From assembly GCA_003567055.1 (NCBI GenBank), contig PXAW01000108.1:1-19452 (forward strand): 19,452 nt of DNA, in the 5' to 3' direction. Below the pieces are notes generated by a model that had not been told where the DNA came from, ran no database searches, and saw only the letters and a list, made by a program, of their open reading frames with translations. Position numbers and translations under genes: made by a program. The DNA comes from Hyphomicrobiales bacterium (GTDB lineage: Bacteria; Pseudomonadota; Alphaproteobacteria; Rhizobiales; Beijerinckiaceae). Below, one piece after another: positions 9,192 through 17,993 of this stretch. Every line of letters starts with the position of its first letter. Within the stretch, counting starts at the first letter, position 1.

Positions 9192-11300
9192 ATGCCGACC
9201 CTGCCCGACAGGCTTTCTCCCGGCTCGCCTTACCCCCTCGGTGCGACCTGGGACGGGCTCGGCGTGAACTTCGCGGTCTATTCCGCCCATGCCGAGCGGA
9301 TCGATCTGTGCATCTTCGACGAGACCGGGCGACGCGAGATCGCGCGCTACGAGATGCCGGAATGGACCGACGAGATCTGGCACGGCTATCTGCCGCATGT
9401 GCGCGCGGGGCTGCTCTACGGCTACCGCGCGCACGGGCCCTACGAGCCCGCAAACGGGCATCGCTTCAACCCCAGCAAGCTTTTGATCGATCCCTATGCC
9501 AAGGGTCTGCACGGGGAGACGCGCTGGAGCGACGCCTTGTTCGGCTACCGCGTGAATTCTCCGCGCGCCGATCTCTCCTTCGACCGGCGCGACAGCGCGC
9601 CCGCCGTGCCGAAATCCGTCGTCATCGATGACAGTTTCAACTGGGGCGACGACCGCTCGCCGGATATCCCGTGGGAGGAGACGGTGATCTACGAGGCCCA
9701 TGTGAAGGGCTTCACCAAACTGATGGAAGAGGTGCGGGTGCCCGAGCGCGGCACCTATGCGGCCCTCGGTCATCCTGCGGTGATCGCCCATCTCAAGCGG
9801 CTGGGCATCACCAGCGTCGAACTGATGCCGATCCACGCCATCTTGCAGGATCGCTTCCTGCAGGAGAAGAAACTGACCAATTACTGGGGCTACAACACGC
9901 TCTCCTTCTTCGCGCCGGAAAGCCGCTACATGGCGAAGCCGGGCGATCAGGACGAGCTGCGCATCGCCATCCGGCAATTGCACGCGGCGGGGATCGAGGT
10001 GATCCTCGACGTCGTCTACAACCACACCGCCGAGGGCGGCGAGCTCGGGCCGACGCTCTCCTGGCGCGGCCTCGACAATGCCAGCTATTACCGCCTGCTG
10101 CCGGAGAATCCGCGCCATTGCATCAACGATACCGGCACCGGCAACACGGTGAACCTGTCCAATCCGCGCGTCCTGCAGATGGTGATGGACAGCCTGCGCT
10201 ACTGGGCGACATCGTATCGCGTGGACGGGTTCCGCTTCGATCTCGGCGTGACGCTCGGGCGCGAACCGCATGGCTTCGACCCCGGCGCCGGCTTCTTCGA
10301 CGCGCTGCGCCAGGATCCGGTGCTCCAGCGCAAGAAGCTGATCTCGGAACCCTGGGATATCGGCCCCGGCGGCTACCAGCTCGGCCACCACCCGCCGGGC
10401 TTCGCCGAATGGAATGATCGCTACCGCGACAGCGTGCGCCGTTACTGGCGCGAGGATCCGGGGATGCGGCCTGAAATGGCCTCGCGCCTGACCGGATCGG
10501 GGGATCTGTTCGATCGCCGTGCGCGCCGGCCCTGGGCATCGCTGAACTTCATCGCCGCCCATGACGGCTACACCGTCGCGGACATCACGGCCTACGAGGA
10601 AAAGCACAACGAGGCCAATGGCGAGGATAACCGGGACGGCCATTCCGAGAATTATTCGCGCAACTGGGGTGCCGAGGGCGAGACCGATGACGAGACCATC
10701 CGCGAGACGCGCCTGCGCGTGATGCGCTCGATGCTGACCACGCTGTTTGCCTCGCTCGGCACCCCGATGCTGCTCGCCGGCGACGAGTTCGGGCGCAGCC
10801 AGGGGGGCAACAACAACGCCTATGCCCAGGATAACGAGATTTCCTGGATCGACTGGTCCAGGGCCAAATCCGAAGAGGGCGAGGCGCTGACCGATTATGT
10901 GGCGCGCCTGATCGCCTTGCGGCGCGCCTATCCCGGCCTGCGCTCGCGCCGCTTCCTCTATGGCGTCGATCTGGCGCCGGGGATCAAGGATATCGACTGG
11001 TTCGACGAAAACGCCGCGATACCCTCGCCGGAGGACTGGGATGATCAGGAACGGCGTGCCCTGACCATGCGCAGGGCGCATGTCAAACCGGACGGACGCA
11101 TCGAGATGGTGCTTTTCCTGATGAATGCGTCCGGCACTGCGCTCGATTTCCGCTTGCCACAACCACCCGCCGCGTGGCGTCTTCTGATCGACAGCGCCCG
11201 CCCGCACGAGCCGGAAGGGCCTGTCGAAGGGGAGACCTACGGGGTGAGTGAGCGTTCCGCCGTGCTGCTGGTGGCGGAATGCGAAGGGGAAGAGGAATGA
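9192..11300 (+). CDS. glgX: Glycogen debranching enzyme (isoamylase type, GlgX/TreX)
   Basis: This enzyme hydrolyses alpha-1,6 branches and releases linear malto-oligosaccharides. It has 702 residues, close to the usual 650-720. A CBM48 domain (about 10-110, with PLGATWDGLGVNFAVYS and YRAHGPYEP) precedes the GH13_11 barrel. The catalytic residues are D350 in VDGFRFDLGVTLGR, E386 in LISEPWDIGPGGYQ and D458 in AAHDGYTVAD. The motif GDEFGRSQGGNNNAY, typical of GlgX, follows. In an operon with treY and treZ the same protein is often called TreX. There it supplies linear chains to TreY. The gap to glgB is 8 bases. AAGGA at 9176-9180 is 11 bases from the ATG, a loose ribosome site. The stop overlaps treZ by 4 bases (ATGA). 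Confidence 0.95.
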   Translation: MPTLPDRLSPGSPYPLGATWDGLGVNFAVYSAHAERIDLCIFDETGRREIARYEMPEWTDEIWHGYLPHVRAGLLYGYRAHGPYEPANGHRFNPSKLLIDPYAKGLHGETRWSDALFGYRVNSPRADLSFDRRDSAPAVPKSVVIDDSFNWGDDRSPDIPWEETVIYEAHVKGFTKLMEEVRVPERGTYAALGHPAVIAHLKRLGITSVELMPIHAILQDRFLQEKKLTNYWGYNTLSFFAPESRYMAKPGDQDELRIAIRQLHAAGIEVILDVVYNHTAEGGELGPTLSWRGLDNASYYRLLPENPRHCINDTGTGNTVNLSNPRVLQMVMDSLRYWATSYRVDGFRFDLGVTLGREPHGFDPGAGFFDALRQDPVLQRKKLISEPWDIGPGGYQLGHHPPGFAEWNDRYRDSVRRYWREDPGMRPEMASRLTGSGDLFDRRARRPWASLNFIAAHDGYTVADITAYEEKHNEANGEDNRDGHSENYSRNWGAEGETDDETIRETRLRVMRSMLTTLFASLGTPMLLAGDEFGRSQGGNNNAYAQDNEISWIDWSRAKSEEGEALTDYVARLIALRRAYPGLRSRRFLYGVDLAPGIKDIDWFDENAAIPSPEDWDDQERRALTMRRAHVKPDGRIEMVLFLMNASGTALDFRLPQPPAAWRLLIDSARPHEPEGPVEGETYGVSERSAVLLVAECEGEEE

Positions 11301-13060
11301 CCGCTTTTCAGTTTCCGATCACGGCGGGGGCCCTGATCCAGGCGCGCAACCGCACGCGTTTTCGCTTCTTCGCACCGGCGCAGGAGCGCGTGGCGCTGAT
11401 GGTGGAGGATTGGGATCCGATCCCGATGCAGCGCGACGCGGCCGGCTGGTTCACGGTCGAGGCGGAATGCGGCGCCGGTGCGCGCTATCGTTACCGGCTG
11501 CAGGACGGGCTGCTGGTGCCCGATCCCGCCTCACGGCTGCAAACCCCCGACGTGCATGATCGCAGCATCGTCCATGATGCGGAAACCTATGCCTGGCGCT
11601 ATCCCGAATGGAAGGGGCGGCCCTGGCAGGACAGCGTCATCTACGAACTGCATGCCGGGCTGCTCGGCGGCTATGCGGGCGTCGCCGAACATCTCCCGGC
11701 CATCGCCGATATCGGCGTGACCGCCATCCAGCTGATGCCGATCGCCGATTTTCCCGGTCGCCGCAACTGGGGTTATGACGGGGTGCTGCCCTTTGCGCCC
11801 GATACCGCCTATGGCGATCCGCATGATCTCAAGGCGCTGATCGACCGCGCGCATGAGCTGGGGCTGAACATCTTCCTCGACGTGGTCTACAACCATTTCG
11901 GCCCTGACGGGAACTACCTGCATGCCTATGCGCCGGAATTCTTCCGCGGCGATATCGAGACGCCCTGGGGCGCGGCGCTCGATTTCAGGCAGCCGGAACT
12001 GCGGCGCTTCTTCAAGGAGAACGTGCTCTACTGGCTGATGGAATACCGTTTCGACGGGCTGCGCTTCGATGCCGTCCACGCCATCCATGACGGTGACTGG
12101 CTGGAGGAGGTCGGGCAGGCCGTGCGCGAGACGGTGGAGGAGGGGCGCCACGTCCATCTCATCCTCGAGAACGAGCACAATGATCCCAAGCCGCTCAGAG
12201 GCCCCTTCGACGGACAATGGAACGACGATTTCCATCACTGCGTGCATGTGCTGCTGACCGGCGAGAGTGCCGGCTATTACGCCGGTTTCACCGAGAGAAC
12301 GACGCAGAAGCTCGCCCGCTCGCTGGCGCAGGGTTTCGTCTATCAGGGCGAGACGCCGCCCGGATCGGACGAGCCGCGTGGCGGTGCGAGCGCGCATCTG
12401 CCGCCGACCGCCTTCGTCAACCATCTCCAGAACCACGACCAGATCGGCAACCGCGCCTTCGGCGAACGCCTCACCACCCTGGCCGACAAGCCGGCGCTGG
12501 AAGCGGCGATCGCCTTGTTGCTCCTGGCCCCGCAGATCCCGATGATCTTCATGGGCGAGGAGACGGGCTCGACCGAGCCGTTTCTCTTCTTCACGGATCA
12601 CCATCCCGGCCTCGCGCCGCTGGTGCGCGACGGGCGCCGGCAGGAATTCGCCGCCTTTCCCGAATTCGCCGATCCGCACAAGCGCGAAATGATCCCCGAT
12701 CCCAATGATCCCGAGACCTTCGAGCGCTCGCGCCCGGTCATCGCGGGGGAGGGGGGCGACATGGCCCGCGAAGACCTCTACCGCACCCTGCTCGGCATCC
12801 GCCGCACCCGCATCGCGCCGCATCTCGATGGCGTGGAATCGCTGGGGGCGGAGGTGATCGGCGACAAGGCCGTGATCGCCCGCTGGCGGCTCTCCTACGG
12901 GGGTGTGATGACGCTGGCTTGCAATCTCTCCGATGATCCGGTGAAACTCTCGGGCAAGGATTTCCCGGAGGTTACACCCGTACATTGGGTCGGTCGCGGG
13001 CTGGTGCGCAAGGAACTTCAGCGCCACTCGACCATTCTCTGGTTAGAGGAGAACGCTTGA
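11297..13060 (+). CDS. treZ: Malto-oligosyltrehalose trehalohydrolase
   Basis: TreZ cleaves the bond next to the terminal trehalosyl unit of maltooligosyl-trehalose and releases trehalose. It has 587 residues. An N-terminal CBM48-like domain (about 1-95) precedes a GH13_10 barrel. The family signature FPGRRNWGYDGVLPFAP is present. Nucleophile D258 lies in DGLRFDAVHAI, acid/base E291 in LILENEH and D381 in LQNHDQIGNRAFG. The loop after YELH (116-119) appears about three residues shorter than the common GTFTPEGTF form of the family. The start is ATG 11297, which overlaps the glgX stop by 4 bases. GAAGGGGA (11283-11290) provides the ribosome site. An in-frame ATG at 11279 would add RRGRG and has a poorer site. 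treZ works on the product of treY, two genes downstream. Confidence 0.96.
   Translation: MTAFQFPITAGALIQARNRTRFRFFAPAQERVALMVEDWDPIPMQRDAAGWFTVEAECGAGARYRYRLQDGLLVPDPASRLQTPDVHDRSIVHDAETYAWRYPEWKGRPWQDSVIYELHAGLLGGYAGVAEHLPAIADIGVTAIQLMPIADFPGRRNWGYDGVLPFAPDTAYGDPHDLKALIDRAHELGLNIFLDVVYNHFGPDGNYLHAYAPEFFRGDIETPWGAALDFRQPELRRFFKENVLYWLMEYRFDGLRFDAVHAIHDGDWLEEVGQAVRETVEEGRHVHLILENEHNDPKPLRGPFDGQWNDDFHHCVHVLLTGESAGYYAGFTERTTQKLARSLAQGFVYQGETPPGSDEPRGGASAHLPPTAFVNHLQNHDQIGNRAFGERLTTLADKPALEAAIALLLLAPQIPMIFMGEETGSTEPFLFFTDHHPGLAPLVRDGRRQEFAAFPEFADPHKREMIPDPNDPETFERSRPVIAGEGGDMAREDLYRTLLGIRRTRIAPHLDGVESLGAEVIGDKAVIARWRLSYGGVMTLACNLSDDPVKLSGKDFPEVTPVHWVGRGLVRKELQRHSTILWLEENA
13045..13053 (+). promoter_or_regulatory. 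Ribosome binding site of malQ; leaves TTG or ATG start open
   Basis: AGAGGAGAA, with core AGGAG at 13047-13051, lies in the last codons of treZ. It is 11 bases from ATG 13063 but only 5 bases from an in-frame TTG at 13057 that overlaps the treZ stop (TTGA). The spacing slightly favours TTG, the codon type favours ATG. The difference is two residues. Confidence 0.5.
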
Positions 13061-13062
13061 CG

Positions 13063-15144
13063 ATGAATGATTTGCGCGATCTCGCCCAGGCCGCCGGCCT
13101 GATACTCGCCTGGACCGATTATCGAGGTGAGCGGCGCGAGGTGGGCGACGATACGCTGCGTGCGGCGCTCAACGCGGTCGGCTATGCTGCGGGTTCGCAG
13201 GAAGAGATCGAGGAGAGTTTCGCCGCACTCCACGCCATGCAATCAGGCGCGGGCCTGCGCTTTCTGACCACGGATTGCGGCGCGCCGACATTGCTGCCGC
13301 CCGACCTCGCCCATCACGCCGTCGCGCATCTGCGGCTGGAGACCGGCGAGCGTCGCGAGATGCGGCTGGCGCCCAGTGCCGGCGGCATGACCATCCCGCC
13401 CATCCTCGAACCCGGCTATCATCTGGTCGAACTCGACGGTGACACCCTCACCCTGGCCGTGGCCCCGATCCGCGCCTATGGTCTCGTCGATGCGATCGGG
13501 GAAACGGATGGCGAGACACGCAAGGCGTTCGGCGTTGCAGCGCAGATCTACGCCCTGCCGCCGACACCCTATTCGAGCTTCGGCGATGCCGGCTCCCTGC
13601 GCGATTATGCCCGGGCTTTGGGCGAAGCCGGGGCGGATGCCGTGGCGGTCAGCCCGTCCCATGCGCTCTATACCTCCGATCCGGGGCGTTCGAGCCCCTA
13701 TGCCCCCTCGACACGGCTGTTCCACAACGTGCTCATGGCCGATCCCGAGGCCGTGTTCGACGCGGAATTCGCCGCCATCGCCCGCTGCGACATGCCCGGC
13801 GCGCCCTTGATCGACTGGGCCCGGGAGGGGGGTGCCAAGCGCGATGCGCTGCGCCGGCTCTATGAGCGTTTCACCACCGAGGGGCCGCTCGATCTGCGCG
13901 CTGATTTCGCCCGCTATCGCGCCGAGGGCGGGGCGCTGCTTGAAGAGCATGCGACCTATGAGGCGCTGCACGCGCATTTCGCGCAGAGCCTCGGCGCACC
14001 GCGCGGCTGGCAGGGCTGGCCGGAGGCCTATCGGCACCCGCAGGCACCTGCCGTGAAGGCATTTGCGCAGGAGCATGCGCATGAGGTGGTGTTCCACGCC
14101 TTCCTGCAATGGCTGACCGAGCGCTCCCTCGCCGCCGCCCAGAGCGCGGCCCGTGAGTCAGGAATGGGAATCGGCATGATCGCGGATCTCGCGGTCGGCA
14201 TGGATGCCGGCGGGAGCCATGCCTGGAGCCATCCCGACGATATCCTCCAGGGCGTCAGCATCGGCGCGCCGCCCGATCCGCTGGGTCCGCTCGGGCAGGA
14301 TTGGGGTCTCACGACTTTCTCGCCCAAGGCTTTGCAGGAGCACGGCTTCGCCCCCTTCATCGCCACGCTGCGTGCCGCGATGCGCACGGCGGGCGGGGTG
14401 CGCATCGACCATGTGATGGGCCTGTCGCGGCTCTGGCTGGTGCCCTGGGGCATGCCATCGACCGAGGGCGTCTATCTGCAATATCCGCTCGACGACATGC
14501 TGCGCATCGTCGCGCTCGAATCACATCGCAACCAGGCCATCGTCATCGGCGAGGATCTCGGTACTGTGCCCGACGGGTTTCGCGGGCGTATCGAGCAGGC
14601 CGGGGTGATGGGCATGCGGGTGCTGTTGTTCGAGCGTGCGGATGACGGGCGTTTTCGCGCGCCGCAGGACTGGGATGCCAATGCGGTGGCGATGACCACG
14701 ACGCATGATCTGCCCACCATCGCCGGCTGGTGGCAAGGGGCCGACATCGCCTGGCGCGACAGGCTCGGGCAACTTCCCAGCACCGAGGATGCCGGGATCC
14801 AGATGGCCGAGCGCCATTACGATCGGCTCCGCTTCTGGGAGAGCGTATCCGATTACGGGCTGACGCAGGAATCCATCCCCGATGTCGAGCATCCCGATGC
14901 CGTGATCGACGCCGCCCTCGATTACATCTCCCGCAGCGCTTCCGTGCTCGCCATCGCGCCGGCGGAGGATATCGCGGGTGCGCGCGAGCAGCCCAATCTG
15001 CCCGGCACCATCGACACCCATCCCAACTGGCGCAGGCGCCTCCCGGATGAGCCAGCAACGGGTCCGGTCGCCAGGTCGCGTCTGGCGCGTCTGGCGGCTG
15101 CGCGCCCGCGCGCGAAGGAAGAGCGGCAGAAGGAGCAGGCATGA
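13063..15144 (+). CDS. malQ: 4-alpha-glucanotransferase (amylomaltase)
   Basis: MalQ transfers alpha-1,4-glucan segments between malto-oligosaccharides and releases glucose (GH77). From ATG 13063 it has 693 residues, the size of the long E. coli-type enzyme. It has an N-terminal helical and beta region (about 1-150) before the barrel. The catalytic residues are D449 in RIDHVMGLSRLWLVPWG, E497 in VIGEDLGTVPDGF and D549 in TTHDLPT. They are each one residue off E. coli MalQ numbering (448, 496, 548). The C-terminus has an arginine- and alanine-rich tail (about 665-693). The gap to treZ is 2 bases, or a 4-base overlap if TTG 13057 is used. The stop overlaps treY by 4 bases. Its position between treZ and treY suggests it rebuilds longer chains from the short ones left by TreY/TreZ and GlgX. 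Confidence 0.95.
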   Translation: MNDLRDLAQAAGLILAWTDYRGERREVGDDTLRAALNAVGYAAGSQEEIEESFAALHAMQSGAGLRFLTTDCGAPTLLPPDLAHHAVAHLRLETGERREMRLAPSAGGMTIPPILEPGYHLVELDGDTLTLAVAPIRAYGLVDAIGETDGETRKAFGVAAQIYALPPTPYSSFGDAGSLRDYARALGEAGADAVAVSPSHALYTSDPGRSSPYAPSTRLFHNVLMADPEAVFDAEFAAIARCDMPGAPLIDWAREGGAKRDALRRLYERFTTEGPLDLRADFARYRAEGGALLEEHATYEALHAHFAQSLGAPRGWQGWPEAYRHPQAPAVKAFAQEHAHEVVFHAFLQWLTERSLAAAQSAARESGMGIGMIADLAVGMDAGGSHAWSHPDDILQGVSIGAPPDPLGPLGQDWGLTTFSPKALQEHGFAPFIATLRAAMRTAGGVRIDHVMGLSRLWLVPWGMPSTEGVYLQYPLDDMLRIVALESHRNQAIVIGEDLGTVPDGFRGRIEQAGVMGMRVLLFERADDGRFRAPQDWDANAVAMTTTHDLPTIAGWWQGADIAWRDRLGQLPSTEDAGIQMAERHYDRLRFWESVSDYGLTQESIPDVEHPDAVIDAALDYISRSASVLAIAPAEDIAGAREQPNLPGTIDTHPNWRRRLPDEPATGPVARSRLARLAAARPRAKEERQKEQA

Positions 15145-17870
15145 CGCCCCGCGCGACCTACCGGCTGCAATTCAATGACGGCTTCACCTTCGCCGATGCA
15201 TGCGCGATCGTGCCCTATCTGGCGGGTCTCGGGGTGAGCCATGTCTACGCCTCGCCGATCCTGTCCTCGCGCAGCGGCTCCTCGCACGGCTATGACGGGG
15301 TCGATCCGACCCGCGTCGACGAGGATATCGGCGGCGAGCCGGGTCTTCGCGCTTTCGTCGCGCAATTGCGCGCCCATGGCATGGGTCTGATCGCCGATAT
15401 CGTGCCCAACCACATGGCCGTGGGCGGCGCGGAGAATGCGTGGTGGCTCGACGTGCTCGAAAACGGCGCGCTGAGCCCCTATGCCGCATTTTTCGACATC
15501 GACTGGGACACGCCGGATGAGGCCCTGAAGGGCAAGGTGCTGGCGCCGTTTCTCGGCGAGCCCTATGGCGCGGTGCTCGCGGCGGGCGATCTCGCCCTCG
15601 TCTTCGACGAAGCACTGGAGAGCTTCACTATTGCCTATCACCACCACCGCTTCCCGCTCAGGCCGGAAGATTATCCCGCGATCCTGCGTGCCGGCGGTGC
15701 GGAATTCGAGGCGCTGGCGCAGCGCTTCGAGGCGGCGGAAGGCCGCTCCGGCTTCATCGAGGCCTGCCGCGTCACCGCCTCCATGGGCGATCGCCTCGAT
15801 GCGGTGCTCGATGCCTGGCGCGATCCGCAGGCCCTGCACGATCTGATGGAGCGCCAGCATTTCAGGCTGGCCTGGTGGCGCGTCGCCGGCGACATGATCA
15901 ACTGGCGGCGTTTCTTCGACATCACCGAGCTCGCCGGTTTGCGGGTCGAGGAGCCGCGCGTCTTCGACCTGATCCACGGCACCATCCTGCGGCTCTATCG
16001 CGAGGGGCTGGTCGACGGGCTGCGTATCGATCACATTGACGGCCTGCGCGACCCCGCCGGCTATTGCCACCATCTGCGCGAACGCCTCGACGCGCTGACG
16101 GAGCTGCGCCCGGAAGAAGCGGGTCGCGAGCGGGCCTGGCTGATCGTCGAAAAGATCCTGGGGCGCGACGAGACCCTGCCGCTCGACTGGGATTGCGACG
16201 GCACCACGGGCTACGAATTCATGGATCGCGCCAGTGCCGTGCTGCACGATCCGCGCGCCGCCGATGCGCTGTCGGAATTGTGGAGCGAAGTCAGCGGGCG
16301 CTATCCCGATTTCGAGAGCGAGGAGGCGGATGCGCGCAATGAATTGCTGGTGCGCGACTTTTCCGGCCAGCTCGAATCCTGCGCCCGCGCCTTCCACGCC
16401 ATGACACAGGCCTCGCTGGAGACGCGCGACATCAGCCTCGCCGCCCTGCGCCGGGCGCTGACGGCGCTGATCGTGGCCTTCCCGGTCTATCGCACCTATG
16501 CCACGGCGGGCGCTGCGCCGGGCACGGATGCGCCGCATCTCGCGCAAGCGGTGGATGCCGCGAAGGCGATGAGTGCCCCAGGGGAGGAGGGCGTCGTCGA
16601 TCTGGTCGCCGGCTGGCTTTCGGGCATCGGGACAGCGGATGCGCAGGCGCGCGGGGAGGCGGTGGCGCGCTTCCAGCAGCTCACCGCGCCGATCGCCGCC
16701 AAGGCCGTGGAGGATACCGCCTTTTATCGCTACGGGCGCCTGATCTCGCGCAATGATGTCGGCTTCGATGTGGATGCGCTCGCCATCGCCGTCGATGACT
16801 TTCACATGGCCTCGGCCCGGGCCGCGACCGAGCATCCCGCCGGCATGGTCACCACCGCGACGCATGACCACAAGCGCGGCGAGGATGTGCGCGCGCGGCT
16901 CGCGGTGATCAGCGAGGATCCCGGCAACTGGGCGGAGGCCGTCGCGGAATGGTTCGAGCGCAACCGCCGGCTTTCCGGCGAGGTGATCGATCCGGCTGAT
17001 GAATACGTGCTCTACCAGATGATGGTCGGCGCCTGGCCGCTCGATCTCGCCCCCGATGATGCGCCGGGCCTCGCCGCCTTCCGCGAGCGCCTCGCCGGCT
17101 GGCAGGAAAAGGCTTTGCGCGAGGGCAAGCTGCGCTCGTCGTGGCGCGAGCCCGACGGCGAATACGAAGCGGCCTGCCGGGCGTTCCTCGAAAAGATCGG
17201 CGATCCGGATCGCAGCCTGCCGTTTCTCGAGGCGATACACGGCTATGTGCAGCAGATCGCGCCGGCCGGCGCCCTGAACGGGCTGACCCAGGCCTTCCTG
17301 CGCAATCTGGTGCCGGGCGTGCCCGATCTCTATCAGGGTTGCGAATTCTGGGATTTCTCGCTGGTCGATCCCGATAACCGCCGCCCGGTGGATTACGCCG
17401 CGCGGATGACGGCGCTCTCGGAAGGGGCGTCGCTCGAAGCGCTGTTGCCGCATTGGCGCGACGGGCGGATCAAGCAGGCGCTGATCGCGCGGCTTCTGAA
17501 TCTGCGCAGCGACGCACCGGCGCGATTTGCGGCGGGCGATCACGTGCCGCTGGAGGTCGCGGGAGCCCGCGCGGGCCATGTCATCGCCTTCGCACGGCGG
17601 TATTCGTCATCGCTGCTGATCGCCGTCGCGCCGCGTTGTGCCAGCGGCGCCGTCGATGCCGGCGCAACGCCGCTGCCCGATCCGCAATGGTGGGGCGATA
17701 CGCGCATCCTGATCCCGCCCGATATGCAGGGCACCCCGATGCGCGACGCCTTGAGAGACGATCAGAGGGCGGGCGGTCCGGGCGACGGCCCCGAATCACC
17801 GCTCGCCCCGGAACTCGCCCTCGCCGAGCTTCTGGCAAAGCTGCCTTTCGGACTGAAAGCGAGCGCCTGA
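15141..17870 (+). CDS. treY: Malto-oligosyltrehalose synthase
   Basis: TreY turns the reducing-end alpha-1,4 bond of a malto-oligosaccharide into an alpha,alpha-1,1 bond and makes maltooligosyl-trehalose (GH13_26). Its 909 residues exceed the 700-780 of actinobacterial and archaeal enzymes. The N-terminus TYRLQFNDGFTFADA and YASPILSSRSGSSHGYD are typical. The catalytic residues are D297 in GLRIDHIDGLRDP, E337 in LIVEKILGRDE and D576 in ATHDHKRGEDVRAR. The family motif EDTAFYRYGRL lies just before the last of these. The C-terminal part, with DTRILIP, is also family-like. AGGAG at 15131-15135 lies 5 bases before ATG 15141, which overlaps the malQ stop by 4 bases. It is the last gene of the tight operon. 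TreZ and GlgX in the same unit complete the TreX-TreY-TreZ route from glycogen to trehalose. Confidence 0.96.
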   Translation: MTPRATYRLQFNDGFTFADACAIVPYLAGLGVSHVYASPILSSRSGSSHGYDGVDPTRVDEDIGGEPGLRAFVAQLRAHGMGLIADIVPNHMAVGGAENAWWLDVLENGALSPYAAFFDIDWDTPDEALKGKVLAPFLGEPYGAVLAAGDLALVFDEALESFTIAYHHHRFPLRPEDYPAILRAGGAEFEALAQRFEAAEGRSGFIEACRVTASMGDRLDAVLDAWRDPQALHDLMERQHFRLAWWRVAGDMINWRRFFDITELAGLRVEEPRVFDLIHGTILRLYREGLVDGLRIDHIDGLRDPAGYCHHLRERLDALTELRPEEAGRERAWLIVEKILGRDETLPLDWDCDGTTGYEFMDRASAVLHDPRAADALSELWSEVSGRYPDFESEEADARNELLVRDFSGQLESCARAFHAMTQASLETRDISLAALRRALTALIVAFPVYRTYATAGAAPGTDAPHLAQAVDAAKAMSAPGEEGVVDLVAGWLSGIGTADAQARGEAVARFQQLTAPIAAKAVEDTAFYRYGRLISRNDVGFDVDALAIAVDDFHMASARAATEHPAGMVTTATHDHKRGEDVRARLAVISEDPGNWAEAVAEWFERNRRLSGEVIDPADEYVLYQMMVGAWPLDLAPDDAPGLAAFRERLAGWQEKALREGKLRSSWREPDGEYEAACRAFLEKIGDPDRSLPFLEAIHGYVQQIAPAGALNGLTQAFLRNLVPGVPDLYQGCEFWDFSLVDPDNRRPVDYAARMTALSEGASLEALLPHWRDGRIKQALIARLLNLRSDAPARFAAGDHVPLEVAGARAGHVIAFARRYSSSLLIAVAPRCASGAVDAGATPLPDPQWWGDTRILIPPDMQGTPMRDALRDDQRAGGPGDGPESPLAPELALAELLAKLPFGLKASA

Positions 17871-17907
17871 TCCGGGCTGCGGCATTTCCCCGCGACAATC
17901 CCGGGTC
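17869..17907 (+). terminator. Nested stem-loop at the end of treY
   Basis: An 8-bp outer stem (17869-17876 with 17900-17907, one G-T wobble) encloses an inner 4-bp stem (17879-17882 with 17890-17893). It begins in the treY stop codon. No T run follows, so it is not a textbook intrinsic terminator. It may instead protect the mRNA end or act with Rho. Confidence 0.3.
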
Positions 17908-17922
17908 CGTCGCACGCGATGC

Positions 17923-17951
17923 TTGCCAGAGCGCGCCGCCTCACTCAAACT
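17923..17951 (+). promoter_or_regulatory. Weak sigma-70-like promoter candidate for the CBS gene
   Basis: TTGCCA (17923-17928) is followed after 17 bases by CAAACT (17946-17951), about 43 bases before the start of the CBS-domain gene. The -35 matches consensus at 5 of 6 positions, the -10 at only 3 of 6. The 122-base gap makes an own promoter plausible. No GGAAC element is present here. Confidence 0.3.
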
Positions 17952-17993
17952 CTCCCGACGTGCAAGACAATGCACCGGAGAGGGAGAACGCCC

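Noticed and set aside
12985..13062. Upstream ATG extension of malQ inside treZ
   Set aside because: The extra residues are an out-of-frame reading of treZ. The start at ATG 13063 (or TTG 13057) gives E. coli-like numbering of all catalytic residues.
17919..17993. N-terminal extension of the CBS protein from ATG 17919
   Set aside because: The extension is basic and low complexity, without a ribosome site. AGGGAGA is well placed for ATG 17994.
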